This document shows positions 1 through 12,596 of a stretch of DNA of 64,000 bases, piece by piece (the first letter of the stretch is position 1; each line of letters begins with the position of its first letter). A program made the translations under genes and the position numbers. The notes beneath the pieces are model-generated. The model saw only the letters and a list, made by a program, of their open reading frames with translations, was not told the DNA's origin and ran no database searches. Source of the stretch: Cordia subcordata (taxonomy: Eukaryota > Streptophyta > Magnoliopsida > Boraginales > Cordiaceae); assembly GCA_028554755.1 (NCBI GenBank), contig JAPTOF010000005.1, forward strand, positions 5,093,501 to 5,157,500, given 5' to 3'.

Positions 1-694
1 TGATTGAGAATAATATATATTGAGGACTTGACATTATCAATGACAATTCATTGATTAGCTTTGTCTATCTCAAAAAGTATTGCAAATTGAATTATATGAT
101 TAAGAGTAATCTAGCATGGTGAGAGAGGAAAAATACTAAAGTTGCCTTCTAAGAATTCTCAAATTTCCATTGAAGGTTTGTTTTGTCGTGGATTTTAATA
201 CCTAAAATAATCATTTGACTAATTGTCTAAGGTTTACTATCCTAGGACCTAGATGCAGGATGATGGTGAAAAGGGGGGAAAAAACATTGGCGATAATTGG
301 TCATGGAGGACAACTGACCTCTTTTGTTGAGTACAGTGGGGAAATTTATTTTTTTTAGAAAATAGAATATTTTTTAGTGTGTAGTTGTTACATTGAAAAA
401 TATATTTTAGTGTTAGGCCATCACACATGGAAATATTTTTAAGGAGAAATTTTTATAAAGAAATGTATTTTACTATTAGGAAGATATTATTTAAATTGCA
501 AAATTCTAAAATTTAAAAATTATTACAAAAATAAAAAATTATTTTTTGATTTTTACAATTCTTAAATTCCATATATTTTGCACTTTTTAATGTTTTATTT
601 TTTAAAAAATATTTTATTTTTTAAATTATTATTTTTTCTTAATTTCTTAAAGGAGATAGGGGCAGGGCAGGGTGGGAAGAGATGCTAGTATAAG

Positions 695-744
<50 letters not shown>

Positions 745-908
745 ATGCAAAAAATATTTTATTAGAGTTAATAGATTTTTTCCATTTATAATTAAAAATT
801 TTTGTTAATTGAAAAATATTTTCTAGTGTTACCAAGCACCAAAAAAATAAATAAACATTTTCTTGCAAATGAATGGAGCCTCATAAAAGAATTTTTTTTC
901 AATTTTTT
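1..908. other. AT-rich intergenic DNA with a possible decayed MITE
   Basis: I see no gene here. From about 352 to 866 the two ends resemble each other in inverted orientation: a left part rich in 'attttttagtgt' and 'gttacattgaaaaatat', and a right part reading 'gaaaaatattttctagtgtt' then 'accaagcacc'. This fits an old hAT-type MITE, but the match is loose and I found no target duplication. An AG microsatellite lies inside it. Confidence 0.3.
693..741. repeat. (AG)n microsatellite
   Basis: About 24 AG units, interrupted once by an extra A. It is simple-sequence DNA; the short peptide that can be read through it on the minus strand (a Leu-Ser run) is not a gene. Confidence 0.95.
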
Positions 909-1018
909 AGTGTGTTTTGAATGATCTTATTTTAAAATACTTATCTCATTGAAATGATGAGATATCACCTTATTGCACTAGGATAAGTATCTTAAATTAA
1001 GATCATTTCAAACACACT
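909..1018. mobile_element. MITE with ~38-bp terminal inverted repeats
   Basis: The ends 'agtgtgttttgaatgatctt' and 'aagatcatttcaaacacact' are inverted copies, and the similarity runs about 38 bp inward on each side around a short centre. At 110 bp with no coding capacity it fits a MITE. Flanking T/A-rich bases do not give a clear target duplication, so the superfamily is open. Confidence 0.7.
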
Positions 1019-3601
1019 ATTAATTTCAATTGTAATGCCAAATGGACCTAGAGCGGTGCATCTCCTCGTTTTAATAATATAAATTTTTTTAAAATAAAAT
1101 TATTCCAAACACATTATTAGTTTCAACTGCAATGCCAAACATTTTTTATATTATGTACCTATAGGTACATAGTGTAAGGTGTACCGCTTAATAAATAGTT
1201 GTGAGATACTGAACAAATAATTATTAGACAAATAGTTGTGAGATACTAAATAAATAAGCAAGTACACCTTGTAAAGGTGTATTTACAAGTGCAATATATA
1301 ATTTGCCATGCCAAACAGACCTAGAGTAGTGTGTTTAGAGTTAGTATCACTTTGGTAGGGAGTTACAAAGTCGTATTTGTGGTCTCCAACATCCAAGATA
1401 TGGGGGGGATAAAAATATCTCAATGGAAATATCTCCAACTTTCCAGAAGTGGAAATTCCACATTTTAAAGACGAGCCAAAATGCATTTGCTTCTCGAGTA
1501 ATACTCCATCATCAATGCCATGCCATGTTATGCTTACTTTTGGCAGTTATGGGTACTGAAAAAGATGTTAACACAACGATGGTTTAAACTACATACGCCA
1601 GTCAAGTTTAATCATGTACTTGGAGAAACGAACAAATATACAAATTAATTTGTAAACTATGGTCTCCATTTTTTGTTGAGTTGTCATCAATTGTGTGAAC
1701 CTTCGAAGGAATGTCGACAAGTGTTAGGAAAAGATTATAGAGATGTATCGATTCCTAAGTTTGTCCGAATATAACTGCCTATACCTCCATTAAAAAAAAA
1801 ATTGCATATCCAAATCAAGCATGTCACGTCACGTTACATTCGAATCTCAACTCCAGTTTGCGTGGCGACTCGCACATGGGGCATTTGCTTCTTTGATGTG
1901 CAAAAAAGTGCCACCACGTGAAATGTGAATTGGATGAACACACATCAATATTATTATTGCTGGGCCACATCAATATTATTATTGTTCACGTTCCTCTGTG
2001 TTTTTGTTTTTTCCCATTGAAAGATATCCTTTCGCCTACCAATACTGGCAGTAACCCATTCCCACTTGAAGCCTGCTTTTCTCTCGCTCTCTAGTATGTC
2101 CAAAGCAAAGGAGATAAGATTGAGATCCGTGACTTCTGTTCTAAGTTTGAATATCGGCTGAATAATGAACATGAAAGCCATTCCTCTTAATATCAATTAA
2201 TTTTCAAATAAAATTTTTATAATTGTTAATAATATGTGTAAACTCTGACGATTTAAAGAGGCTAGTGTTGATCCATACACAGCATGGCACACTCATAACT
2301 ATGACCAAAAGGATGGTCAAAACCAAGCCATGTGGCTTCATCCATGAAGCCATGTGGCTTCATCCATGAAGCCATAGCATGACCTAACTGGATCTGTGTC
2401 GAGCCTAGAGCAATAGCAAGTCTTGGACATCGGTAAGAGCAAACGGCCTATCTAATGAACATTAAGTTAACATCGGTAGACTAATCCTCAAGGGTTTACC
2501 CCACATCAAATTATCAACAATGAACTACCTTAGTAAAGGAGTTGGTGTAACTGTAAGTACAAGCATTTGGTAACTATGATGTAAATGTACACTAATAGAT
2601 GGCGTTTAGAGAGTTGTTCAAGTAGTTTAACTACTTTTTCGAGAGGTAATGTCCTAGTTTCAACTCTAATGAACAGTGGGGGATCGGGTGGGGGTGGGGT
2701 TAAAACAAAATGTGCACTAATATGTAGAACACTATGCACGGTTGACTATATGACGATGCATGGACAACTTATATCAATCTTAACATGGTTCATCCCCTCA
2801 TTGGCCCTACCGCTATTTCAGCTACAAGTTCAATGGGCACAATTTCGATACGTTCCGCTATTTACGATCAACCTTAACGACGCAATTTGTTTTTAACCTG
2901 CAAAGAATAATAGTTATCAACTAGATTTTATTAGTAAATCATGAAACAAAGAAAAAGAGCAAAATTTTGTCTTAGAATTTGAAAACTACATCCTCAATCA
3001 ATAAATTCTCCTCAGAAATCTCTAACTAACTTAGATTTGACAATATTTCATACTTCTACGAGATCTTTTGACATGCATATAGAAATAGGAGTCATGGTAG
3101 CTCTAACTTTTGGTGTGTCAATGACAGGCGTAGTTTTTACTATTTTTTTAAGTCACTGTAATGGTCATATTAATGAGAATATCATATTTGAATATTATCT
3201 GACCCTGAATTAAAATCAGCATATTTTATGTATATTTAAACGTCGTCAAACCTTGTGAGTAAAACATACTTCACCTCAATTAAAGTTTTGTATCTTGTAT
3301 TAGTCCAATATATATTGTGCCACATAAATGCTATTAACAATACTTAGCTAGACCAACATATTTTTAAGCTGATTTGTGAAGCTCTTCACTACATAAGGAA
3401 GTTGATGTATCAAACTCCAGTTACATACAGATAGATAAGACTTAAGAGAGAAATCGTTGCTTACAAATGTACACACGCATTTAATTCAATTTGTTCAAAA
3501 TTTATTTTTTCATGGAAAGGAAAGGAACCTCAAAGTCATTCTGATCATTACAAATAAGCCATTTGTTGCCATCACCCTAGTCCTATTCAAATTCTCAACT
3601 C
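1019..3601. other. Intergenic DNA without a recognisable gene
   Basis: Open frames are short, overlap on both strands and match no family I recognise. A tandem duplication is listed at 2325-2375. A shorter direct repeat (a phrase ending 'tcaatattattattg') occurs twice at about 1945-1985. Confidence 0.5.
2325..2375. repeat. 22-bp tandem duplication with internal palindrome
   Basis: A 22-bp unit starting 'aagccatgtggcttcat' is present twice plus 7 bases of a third copy. Each unit contains the palindrome-like 'aagccatgtggctt', so single strands could form small hairpins. Confidence 0.85.
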
Positions 3602-3840
3602 AAGGTCTTTTTGGATTGATTTTTTTTTTAATTATTATTTTTCAAATAGAATATACTTTTTTTTTTGAAGAAACACATCAGTTGCTAAAGTATGGCTAGG
3701 CTTTTAAGAAAAGTTGAAATTCTGAAGAAAAGCTCAAATTTAACTTTTCTCATAAACTAAAAATTTTTATTTCTTAAATAGTATTTTTTTTAAAAGTAAT
3801 AAAAAATATGCTTTAAAAAAATTAATCAAATAAACCCTAA
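3602..3840. mobile_element. MITE, copy 1 of a three-copy family
   Basis: The left end reads 'tctttttggattgatttttt' and the right end 'aaaaattaatcaaataaacc', which are inverted relatives. The A/T homopolymer-rich interior matches the copies near 5462-5655 and 29645-29874. Noncoding, likely a hAT-type MITE; the exact ends are uncertain by a few bases. Confidence 0.55.
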
Positions 3841-3955
3841 GTAAACCGTCAGTTATTGATTCCTGGTCATAACTTGGAGACTTGACAATCGTCACAAGAA
3901 ATTATACAGACCTGGAATTTGAAAGCTGAGGTCCTACGAAATGAAGATTAGATGA

Positions 3956-4189
3956 TGTTAGCGTATGTTTTGCGTATATTTTGCATATATTGTATTAATA
4001 GCTGATTTATTTATTTCCTTTCTTAGTTTAGGGAATTTTTTCTATTTTTTTCTCTTGTCGTAGGTACCAAGAAAGTCTTTGCCTATATAAGCATATGTAT
4101 CCTACATTGTAAACTCATTCAGAAATGTACAACATATACTTGTAAATATATTTATGCATTCTCTCGTGATGCCTTTTGCTTATTTTACA
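3956..4189 (+). mobile_element. Copia-type long terminal repeat
   Basis: A 234-bp segment begins TGTTAG and ends TTTTACA, and is followed directly by 'tggtatcataac', a good match to the initiator-methionine tRNA primer site of plant copia elements. Inside, 'ctatataagc' near 4084 is a promoter-like TATA box. This order (TG...CA then primer site) identifies a 5' LTR on the plus strand. No matching 3' LTR or coding region follows, so the element is truncated. Confidence 0.75.
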
Positions 4190-4201
4190 TGGTATCATAA
4201 C
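4190..4201 (+). other. Primer binding site of the copia LTR
   Basis: 'tggtatcataac' sits directly after the LTR end and resembles the plant retrotransposon primer site that pairs with the 3' end of tRNA-iMet. Confidence 0.7.
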
Positions 4202-4639
4202 TAAGTCTTGGCTCAATCTCTCACGCCTGCACATTTGACCGGCCTTTGCTATTTGGCTCATTTCATTACTTGTTTTTGGTTATTTGGCTCGTCTGAGCAT
4301 TTGTTCTCACTTATTTGGCTCGTTTGAGCACCTGTTTTTGGTTTGTTCTTGGTTCTGGTTCCGAGTCACATGTGAGAGGTATTGGAATATATATTCTTTC
4401 CATATAGAAAAATAATAAAATTTAAGATTATCTTATAATGATCCTGGATCACTTCTTATATTAATCAATTGATTTTTTATGATAAAACTTCAGTAATTCT
4501 TCACAGATGAAAAGGAGCCATGTATATTAGTTCTGAACCTCCATAAGATGACGTTGCGCATATATGATCCAAGTATCATGCACTATGGTGCATGCTAGTT
4601 TGAGGGCTCACGCCGTACTGTGAATATGACATATTTTCC

Positions 4640-4641
<2 letters not shown>
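4202..4641 (+). other. Truncated copia leader followed by an unrelated LTR-like fragment
   Basis: About 4235-4345 holds imperfect repeats of 'tatttggctcgt..gagca', which look like the untranslated leader of the copia element. From about 4370 a phrase 'gtgagaggtattggaatata' resembles the polypurine tract and 3' LTR start of a different copia family. No protein is readable. The second assignment is a guess from pattern only. Confidence 0.35.
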
Positions 4642-4642
<1 letters not shown>

Positions 4643-4679
<37 letters not shown>

Positions 4680-4684
4680 TATAT
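4643..4684. repeat. (AT)n microsatellite
   Basis: About 15 uninterrupted AT units, then a CA interruption and a few more AT units. Confidence 0.9.
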
Positions 4685-4689
4685 AAGAG

Positions 4690-5461
4690 AATTAACAGTC
4701 TCACTGGAATCTTACTCAAGGATTGGTACGTACCCATCAAAAACCAAAAAAGAAAATTAAAGTCAATTGTTAAAAAAATAAAATATACAAGAATTAAAGA
4801 AACAACCAAAGTATTCTTACGAGGAATCCCTACTCAATGATTATAAAAGCATGGAATTTAAAAATAAAATTTGACCAAAGATCTAGTGGTATGTCTTTTC
4901 ATTTATAGTGTGAATAATTTTGGGATCAACTTTGATCTTTCTTGATTTAAAATTAAAAAATAAAATTTGAAAAAATGGAGCCATCAAATCCTTGAATATA
5001 TTTAAGATTGCCGAGGTGGCATCCCAACTAACAATTATAAATTATATGCAATACGTAGTGAATACTAAAGAAAACAAGGTTTTAGTAACTGAAAATTAGT
5101 GAAGGACAATATTGTAACTATTTTAGTGACAAAATTAAAATCTGTCATTAATTGATTAGTCACGACAGCTTTTTCAACGGACATATTCCGTCACTAATGT
5201 GTCATAATTCTTTATTTATTTTTGTACTGATGAACCAAAAACGTGTCTCTGAGTCCCCACAAAAATATCTCGTGTCTTTCTAAAATGATGATAGTAGTAG
5301 CATTAAAATAGCTTTCCTTTTGCAATCAATAACCTGACCAACTCTCTACGCTTTAAGTTTGGTCTTAAAGGAATAACAAATATTCCATAATTGGAAATAT
5401 ATACATCTCAAAGTAGGAAACGTGTACAACTCAGAACTGAATTCGTCGAAACATCAATTAA
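4690..5461. other. Intergenic DNA, nothing recognised
   Basis: AT-rich sequence without a supported gene, RNA or repeat boundary. Confidence 0.4.
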
Positions 5462-5655
5462 GGGCCTCATTGAATTAGCTTTTTTTTTAAATAAAAATAT
5501 ATTTTTTTAATAAGTATTTGAATTATGTTTACAAAAAAAATTTTAATTCTAAAAAGGAGTTCAATTACAACTTTCCTATTTAACTTCTCAAAAAGTTTTT
5601 TTTAAAGTTTTAAAAAAAAAATTGTTTTTGAGAAAAGTGAATCCAATCGACGCCT
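5462..5655. mobile_element. MITE, copy 2 of a three-copy family
   Basis: The left end 'ggcctcattgaattagct' and right end 'gtgaatccaatcgacgcc' are inverted relatives around an A/T homopolymer-rich middle. The arrangement is the same as at 3602-3840 and 29645-29874. Confidence 0.55.
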
Positions 5656-6146
5656 AAGAGAAAGATGAGATACATTATGGGTTATTATGTTTAACTATTT
5701 TAAATTCCAAACCATTTATTTCAAATTTTAAACACATTTTTTTAAAAAAAAATATTACTCTAGACTAATGATCAATTAAAAGGACTAAATTTGAAGACTC
5801 GGAATATATCGTATAATTAAGAAATTAAATGGGATATGCAAAAAGTGCGAGAATTTTTACCTGACTAGAGGAAACCCATAAGTGTGGGAAGATCTGGTTA
5901 TATACTTGGATCCTCTTGATTTAATTTGAGTTTTTGAATTCACATAACTAAGTTATATCTTTCCTAAAGTTGGAAAAAATCTCATATTTGTTTTATTTAT
6001 ATTAGTTAGTAGATAATTACTTGTAGATAACTTTACTTATATATATTTGATGAGTAATTTTCTGGTAGTTGATTTGCTTTTACCACTTCAACGGTCTAGA
6101 CCTTAAAAAAAATCAGAAAAGATGAAATTATATGCTGAATCATTGA
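5656..6146. other. Intergenic DNA, nothing recognised
   Basis: AT-rich sequence with no supported gene or repeat boundary. Confidence 0.4.
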
Positions 6147-6619
6147 CGTTATCCCCTGTGGTTTGTATCATTAGTTGATTGTCCCTTATACTTTAAAATT
6201 TATCATAGTACCCCCTATGCTTTTTAAAAGGTGGCACATAATATCATATATTTACTTTTTTGTTTAAATTAACTTATCGTGTATAACGAGCATCTTTTCT
6301 TGCATTTATAGGTGTTAAACTTGTAATGTGTTATATATTTTTTGAAAAATACGTAAATTTTTAGCTAACAATGACTAGATAATAACAGAAAAGAGATGAT
6401 GTCTGACCTTTTAAAAAGAACAAAGGAGTAATGTGGTAAATTTTGAAAATATAGAGGGTAATCAGCTAGCTAGACAAATTATAGGGGGTTAATCAACTAA
6501 TTAGATAAACCATAGGAAAGTAACGAGCCACATTTTAAAAAGAACGGGAGAGTAATGTGATAAGTTTTAAAATATAGTGGGATGATAAGCTAATTACAAA
6601 AACCACAGGGAAGTAATGT
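6147..6619. mobile_element. DNA element with ~100-bp terminal inverted repeats
   Basis: The left arm starts 'gttatcccctgtggtttg' and runs about 100 bp to a phrase 'aaaaggtggcac'. The right arm, read in reverse, starts 'attacttccctgtggttt' and carries the same order of phrases to 'aaaatgtggctc'. The interior repeats the same phrases in both orientations ('agtaatgtg', 'aactaattagataaacca'). This is a foldback or Mutator-like non-autonomous element. I could not fix a target duplication. Confidence 0.6.
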
Positions 6620-6799
6620 ACATTTTATTCTTTATTTATTTTTAAGATTAATGCTGTGTTTGAAATAGGCTTATTATGGGACCTTATATCATGGTCCCTC
6701 ATAAGGTATTCTTTTATTAAATATTGTGCTCTCTCATATATTAAAAAGAAAAGAAAAAAAGCAAATAGCTCAGCAGCAGAACATGTGTCAACAGTACGA

Positions 6800-7095
6800 G
6801 CTACTATTCACAAACAATAATTGTTTATTCACTACTCCACAATTATTTGTTCACTATCCCACAACTATTTATTCATTTACTATGTCCTTATTACCTCACG
6901 ACTATTTGTTCGTTATCCCATAGTTATTTATTTACTAATTTTCATATATATATCAAATATTTGTTCAATACACCACGACAACTTGTTCACTGCTGCACAA
7001 CTATTTGTTTATTCTCCACAATTATTTGTTTACTGTCATACAACTATTTTTTCACTAACTATTTATTCATTAATTCAAAATTATTTGTTCACTGA
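6800..7095. repeat. Minisatellite of ~22-25 bp units
   Basis: About a dozen diverged copies of a phrase like 'cacaactatttgttcactat' follow one another. Reading frames through it give Leu/Phe/Tyr-rich peptides that only reflect the repeat. Confidence 0.8.
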
Positions 7096-7440
7096 CTCCA
7101 TATATATAGAACACACATAGAAACACACGTTCACACACATACACACTCTTACAGAACACATGCGTACGAACACATTCACACACAAAAGCACACATTCACA
7201 TACAAACACATACATACAAGGGCGATAAACAATGTGATGATGAAGAAAATAGAAGAATAGACAAGCAAGACCTCACCATAATTGTTTTTCTTCGAACAAA
7301 AACATAGATCTACACGAATCTTCATCATCACAATCTTTGTGAGTGCGTGAGTGTGTGTTGGTGTGTGTGTGCATGTTTTGTGTGTTTGTGTGTGCGTGTC
7401 TGTGTTTATGAGTATGAGTGTGTGTTCCTGTGTGAGAAGT
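7096..7440. repeat. Imperfect AC/GT inverted repeat
   Basis: 7100-7225 is almost all (CA)-type sequence on the plus strand and 7338-7440 is almost all (GT)-type. Between them 'gtgatgatgaag' near 7236 is inverted as 'cttcatcatcac' near 7321. The segment can fold into one long imperfect hairpin, and the alternating purine-pyrimidine tracts can adopt Z-form DNA. No gene is present. Confidence 0.65.
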
Positions 7441-7467
7441 GACGGAGATAACGATCAGATCTAGATT

Positions 7468-7470
<3 letters not shown>

Positions 7471-7510
<40 letters not shown>
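7471..7510. repeat. (AT)n microsatellite
   Basis: About 20 AT units in a row. Confidence 0.95.
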
Positions 7511-7514
<4 letters not shown>

Positions 7515-8639
7515 CATAGGTACACCTAGCTATAAATAAGCACCTTGTCAGGGACCATGGTATAATTCATCGCTTATTGTAAGATGTTTATTTTATTAGC
7601 ATTAGGAGACAATGTTTATTCTCTCTTTCTATCTTATAAATATAAAAAATCTTATCATAAATATCTTATAAAAACTCAAAATAAGTCATACTTTGGCATA
7701 CCAATTATGTTGACTAAAAGCCTAAAACTTTTCCATTTTTCCTTTGGAGATAAAACTAATTTTCACATGCATGTTGATTTTAAAATTATAAATTGGTAAC
7801 TATTTTATCAAAAGCATTACAAATTGATTACGAGTGAGTGTGGGGAAGTGATCTTTGAGTAAGACGGGACGGCAATGAAGTAATTATACAATTACGATAA
7901 AATGGCTTTGATGGTTCAAAAATAGTAGGGTTTGCGCATATTTCATCACGAGGGAATCCTCAAGTGTGCTTTGGGCTGCTATTTTATCACATGTTCCAGA
8001 TGGCCTAATATTATATGGGCACATGCAGATATTTTTGTTCATAGATTTGAAGTGCTCTAACGACCATGTGATATTTTTTTTAAATATCCCACCTATAAAG
8101 CTCGAAAACACACTTTTGCTAGGGGCGTCAGTTAATAGATGTATGCAGCTTCCAAGGAATATTAAATTTGGCACATCAATTGTGATACCAGATGATCTTA
8201 ATCTTCATCGATATTAATTATATAACCGGAAGTAGTTGATCTCCTCGTTGTATATTTATATATATTGTTTGCATGTGGAGGAAGTGCAGTAAAAGAATAG
8301 CAATGATGAGGAAAAACTGCAATCTCGACCTTCAACTTTTCACATCTTCATTCGGTTCTTTATCTTCTCCATCCAAAGATCTTCCTGGCCAGTCTGTGTA
8401 AGTTTGAAATCAATTATCCATTAACTTTCTAGATTGCTAGCCGCATAATTTCAGATTGCATAAAATGTCTTATACATGTAATAAGAAATCTTTATTCTGA
8501 TTTTTCATAAAAGAAATCCAAGTGTTCGTTGAACAGATTCTTGCCATGTATAGATGTACGTAGAGCTTATCTTATATCTCTATGCTTACCTCTATTTATC
8601 AAATATGAATACATCTATACATAAATGAATAAAATGCAT
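7511..8639. other. Intergenic DNA with one unassigned open frame
   Basis: A plus-strand frame at 7966-8217 (83 codons) has fairly normal composition, with 'PDGLILYGH' near its start and 'NIKFGTSIVIPDD' near its end. I recognise no family, and an equally long frame overlaps on the other strand. It may be a relic exon of an old gene or chance; I do not call it a gene. Confidence 0.3.
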
Positions 8640-8860
8640 GATACCCCCTATGATCTTCATAATTACTGATGACCTTTTTGTGTTTTAAAAATTACCACAT
8701 TACTTCCTTGTGCTTTTTAGAAAGTGGTACGTTAACCCCTTGAGATTTATTAGATTAACTAATTATTTCTTAGATTTATCTAGTTAGCTGATTACTAATT
8801 ATGTTTTAAAATGTGGCACGTTAACCCCTATATTTTATATATAAGGGTATGTATCCGAGA
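8640..8860. repeat. Second fragment of the 6.15-kb inverted-repeat family
   Basis: Phrases such as 'accacattacttccttgtg', 'aaagtggtacgttaacccc' and 'atgttttaaaatgtggcac' match the arms of the element at 6147-6619 in the same order. It is a partial or rearranged relative. Confidence 0.5.
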
Positions 8861-11800
8861 GAGTGCTCATGGTGAATTAAGAAATATTTCTTAATGATGC
8901 GTTTCCATCTTCTCTTATACTTTGATTTCGAGGCCAAGAAAAATGAAGGAAAATCCATCGACAACCCATAGATCTGCCCGCCATGATTTTGGAGTATAAA
9001 AGAGGTTAAAAGTATTCTTGGACTTGTGATACAATTTCTTCCACTGAAGGGGACACATTTTTGGCAGTATGGCTACATCCATGCATGCAAGGATTTGCTC
9101 TGAGGTGTTGCATTATTCCTTTTAATGTAGGAGGACAAATGCATCAGTCGAAAATTACTCCAGCGCCATCTTTTGTAATACGAGGGTTTTTGTTTGCGAT
9201 GCAACTGAACTTCGGGTAGGTACTCAAAAATTAATTCCTCAATGTATTGATTACACAAATTAAATCATGTTTATACATATATTGCTAAAAGGTTGTTTTT
9301 TATTGTTCATTGGTTTTAGGTCATGGCCATCCTTTCGCTTGCGAGAAGAGACGCAAAAAACCAAATTTGCATCTCAGGATCGAGTCTAACATCACCATCT
9401 CTGCAATTCTTGTTGCATGCTGGAGCTCGAGGCACTTCCATAAAGAGATCCCTCCAAAGATTTCTCGAGAAAAGAAAAGACCGGAGTCAATCAGCCATGC
9501 CTTACAAATACCTCTAGTCTGACTACTAAACTTATCAAGTAATTTCTCTTGGGGTAATTCTACTATAACGGATTGAATAACTTGTAAGCAAGGCTGCATG
9601 GGAAATATTGAAATATGGAATGGTTTCTAATTTTGTTAGATATAAGAATCTGTATTTGTATTTAAGTGGATTTCACCTAATTTAGAGTTTTGGCTTGGAA
9701 TTCGTTTTTTGAAGTCATATTGTACATTAGGAGACTACCATAAGAACCATCATGTTGAATGGTCTTCATTGTTGGCAATGCATGTGGCAGTTATTGTAGT
9801 GCCAACTAGGAAGCTTTGATACTCTATATGTTTGAGTTTACCATCTAAAGTGATTAAGCATTATATTTGAATATGATGATCACAATAGTAATTTATAAGC
9901 TGGCATTATTAATTGTTTCCTTTGTTAAAGTATGTTTAGATATGATTATGATAAGTGATAGTGTTTGAAAGAACTTATGTGAGAAGCACTTATGAAGATT
10001 TATGAATATCTAATGAACTAGGTACAAAGATTCTTTCCTAACTACTCTTTCACTATGTACTCAATAGTCCAATAAGTACGTTTCTTATTGCTCAAAATTA
10101 TGTCAATGAAAATGCCATATCACTTTGAGGAATGATCCGTTAGGTCCATGAGTCCAAGGTAGTGGCCTAGGTTAATACTAGTGGATTATTGATGTTCAAA
10201 TTGAAAGAGGAAGTAAAATCTATTGTAAGAGATTCAATTTGATATTTAACTGTTACTAATGGCTTTTATGTGTTGAAGTTTCAAACAACTAAATGTATAG
10301 CATTACATTATATTATTGTATAATTAACGTACGTACCATTTTTAGTCCTACATTTTTGTAAACAATTGCATTGAGTTATTAGTTGAGAACAATAATATAC
10401 TTCTATGAGTTGGCAATTAGTTTAGAGAATTTGTTGATATTACATGAGGACAACAACATTTGAGGTAAGCCTAGTTAAACAAGTTGGTTTTTGATCTTTT
10501 TGGTATCATCTTTTTAAGCTTTTGAAGATCTAGAAATAATAGTACAATTACCTATCTATTTATGGTGTTGGTTGATTCGATGCAATGATTCTTTTCATTG
10601 ACGGATAGAATTTCTTTGTTGGTAAAAATTGCAAAAGTTGGGATATATTACTTTCAACATAAGAATATTTATAAGAGGTCAAATAGTGCTATTGAAAAAT
10701 AAAAGGGGGGCATAACTATACAGTTCAAGACTTATAGGGTGTTATATAGAGTTAAGTCTTAATAGAGCAAGACCTTTGAAATGCTTATAGTATTACTAAG
10801 AACATAATTCTTGTTGGGTGTACTTTACCAAATGAATTCTTAAAACCTTAAGCGCATATGATTTAGGGAAAATGAATTTTTTTAGTACTTGTAACCTCAA
10901 GGATGAGAAGGGAATTTTTCAATACTTTTAACCCCAAGGATGAGATGGATTTTCTTTCTTTAGTAGTTAGCCATTCACAGTTCTATCCTTCCTTTCTAGT
11001 GTTTTGTTAACAATTATCCTTACTATATTTTAAATCCTAGCTGATAATGTGTGGGTTTAGTTTTTTCTAAGTTCAACATCCTAATAGAATGTTGAGGCTT
11101 CAACATTTCTTGATTTTAATTCTTTATTTTGTTTTAGAAGACTGCCAACAATATTTTCCTTGTTTCTCTGTCGCTTTAATACTTTTAGTAGTGCAACCAT
11201 TTGATTGTCGCTAAGGTAAACCGTAAATCTAGTGGCAAACCCTTGAGTTTTGTGGTTCTTACTCTATTATTCCATAATTCTCCAGATGCTATATATATTA
11301 TTTGGTCATTTTATGCCATATACATATAACGTCTCTTACATAAGTCATCCCTCTTTTGGTCACATTAATGCCTTTAACAATTTCATTGACATCACATGTA
11401 AATATGACATGTTAAGATACATTTTCAATTTATCATCAGTACCATTTAGACTTATTTCCAATTTTGTCCTTAAATACTCCTATTACTATTGCCTGAAATC
11501 TAACTCATTGAGAGAGAAAATCATGAATACATGTCTATATTTTAACTCCTTAACAATATCTTGCTTCCAAGTTTGATTTCTAATTAAGGCATATCATTCC
11601 TTGCCTATCTTTCATTATTGTTCTACCTTGTAGTTTGATTTATCATACTAACACCATACTCCTTGTTCCTCTATGCCAACAATTTTCATGTTATGTCTTT
11701 TTTAGTTTTAAGAGACCTGTCATACACCTTGTAAGCAGCCAAGTTAATATTCTCAATATTTGACAAATCATTGTTCCTTCTTTGTAATTTTGTGTTGTGA

Positions 11801-12596
11801 TCTTTTCTTCTTGAGTTATTCTTTCTATGTGAAGGGGTTTAAAACGAAAAAAAAAAGAAACTTGTATATGAGTTATCCAAAGCACAAAAAAAAAAAAAAA
11901 ACATTATGAGTTGCCACTATTCCAGGTTATTTAGCTAACATGTTTTCTCTTGATATTTAATTTCTCATCTATGACTCCATTCGAAATCTATGTTTTGTTT
12001 GACCTAGCATAGTTGGTCTCAATTCATTCATAAAAGTGTGTTCCTTTTTTAGTAGAAATTTCTTTTTTCTTCTAGTCTATTTGTTGACAGACCTATTTAA
12101 GAAAATTTTCTTTCATGTGTTATTTTCTTTAGAAGCTTGTCAGTTTCATCGTGCAGCTTCATCTTATAATTTAAATGATTAACATTGTTATCCTTCAAAT
12201 CAACGGTATAATCAAATTTAATTTCTAATCCCTTGAATTATCCCCTCAAATCACCATTTTGAATCTTGTTTCCCTCCCCCTTATATGGCCTATTCATCAC
12301 TTAAACAATACTTAGGCTTAAAAACCTTGGAAAACACAAATGAAGCTTGAAATATTTTATCAATATTTTATATACTTAGACTCAATTGCTTGCTTCCATT
12401 TAGATTATCCTATATGCCACTCCGTTGCAATCATTCTCGTGTTCAAAACCTATTTTGGCCCAATTCTTGGAACCCCACTTTTCTTTTTTCTTTCTTTCAG
12501 GGATACCTTCATTACAAAGTGTTGTTTGTGATTATTCCAATCGTGTTAAGATTTATCTTATTATTAAGTTTCACTTCTAATGAGCGAAGTAAATAA
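8861..12596. other. Intergenic or decayed retroelement interior
   Basis: No protein family is readable. Overlapping frames of 60-108 codons (for example 9321-9599 minus and 11250-11576 plus) match nothing I know. The segment lies just upstream of a gypsy-type polypurine tract and LTR, so its last part may be the decayed interior of that element. A short imperfect direct repeat ('ccaaggatgaga' type) occurs at about 10870-10950. Confidence 0.35.

Noticed and set aside
6800..7095. CRISPR-like array of ~23-bp repeats
   Set aside because: Copies are diverged, contiguous with no spacers of constant length, and the context is plant nuclear DNA.
7884..8217. Pair of 83-96 codon frames as a gene
   Set aside because: Opposing frames overlap fully and I recognise no domain; kept only as a remark in the intergenic entry.
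9310..9599. Overlapping 92- and 70-codon frames as a gene
   Set aside because: Frames are open on both strands, no family is recognised and there are no convincing splice partners.
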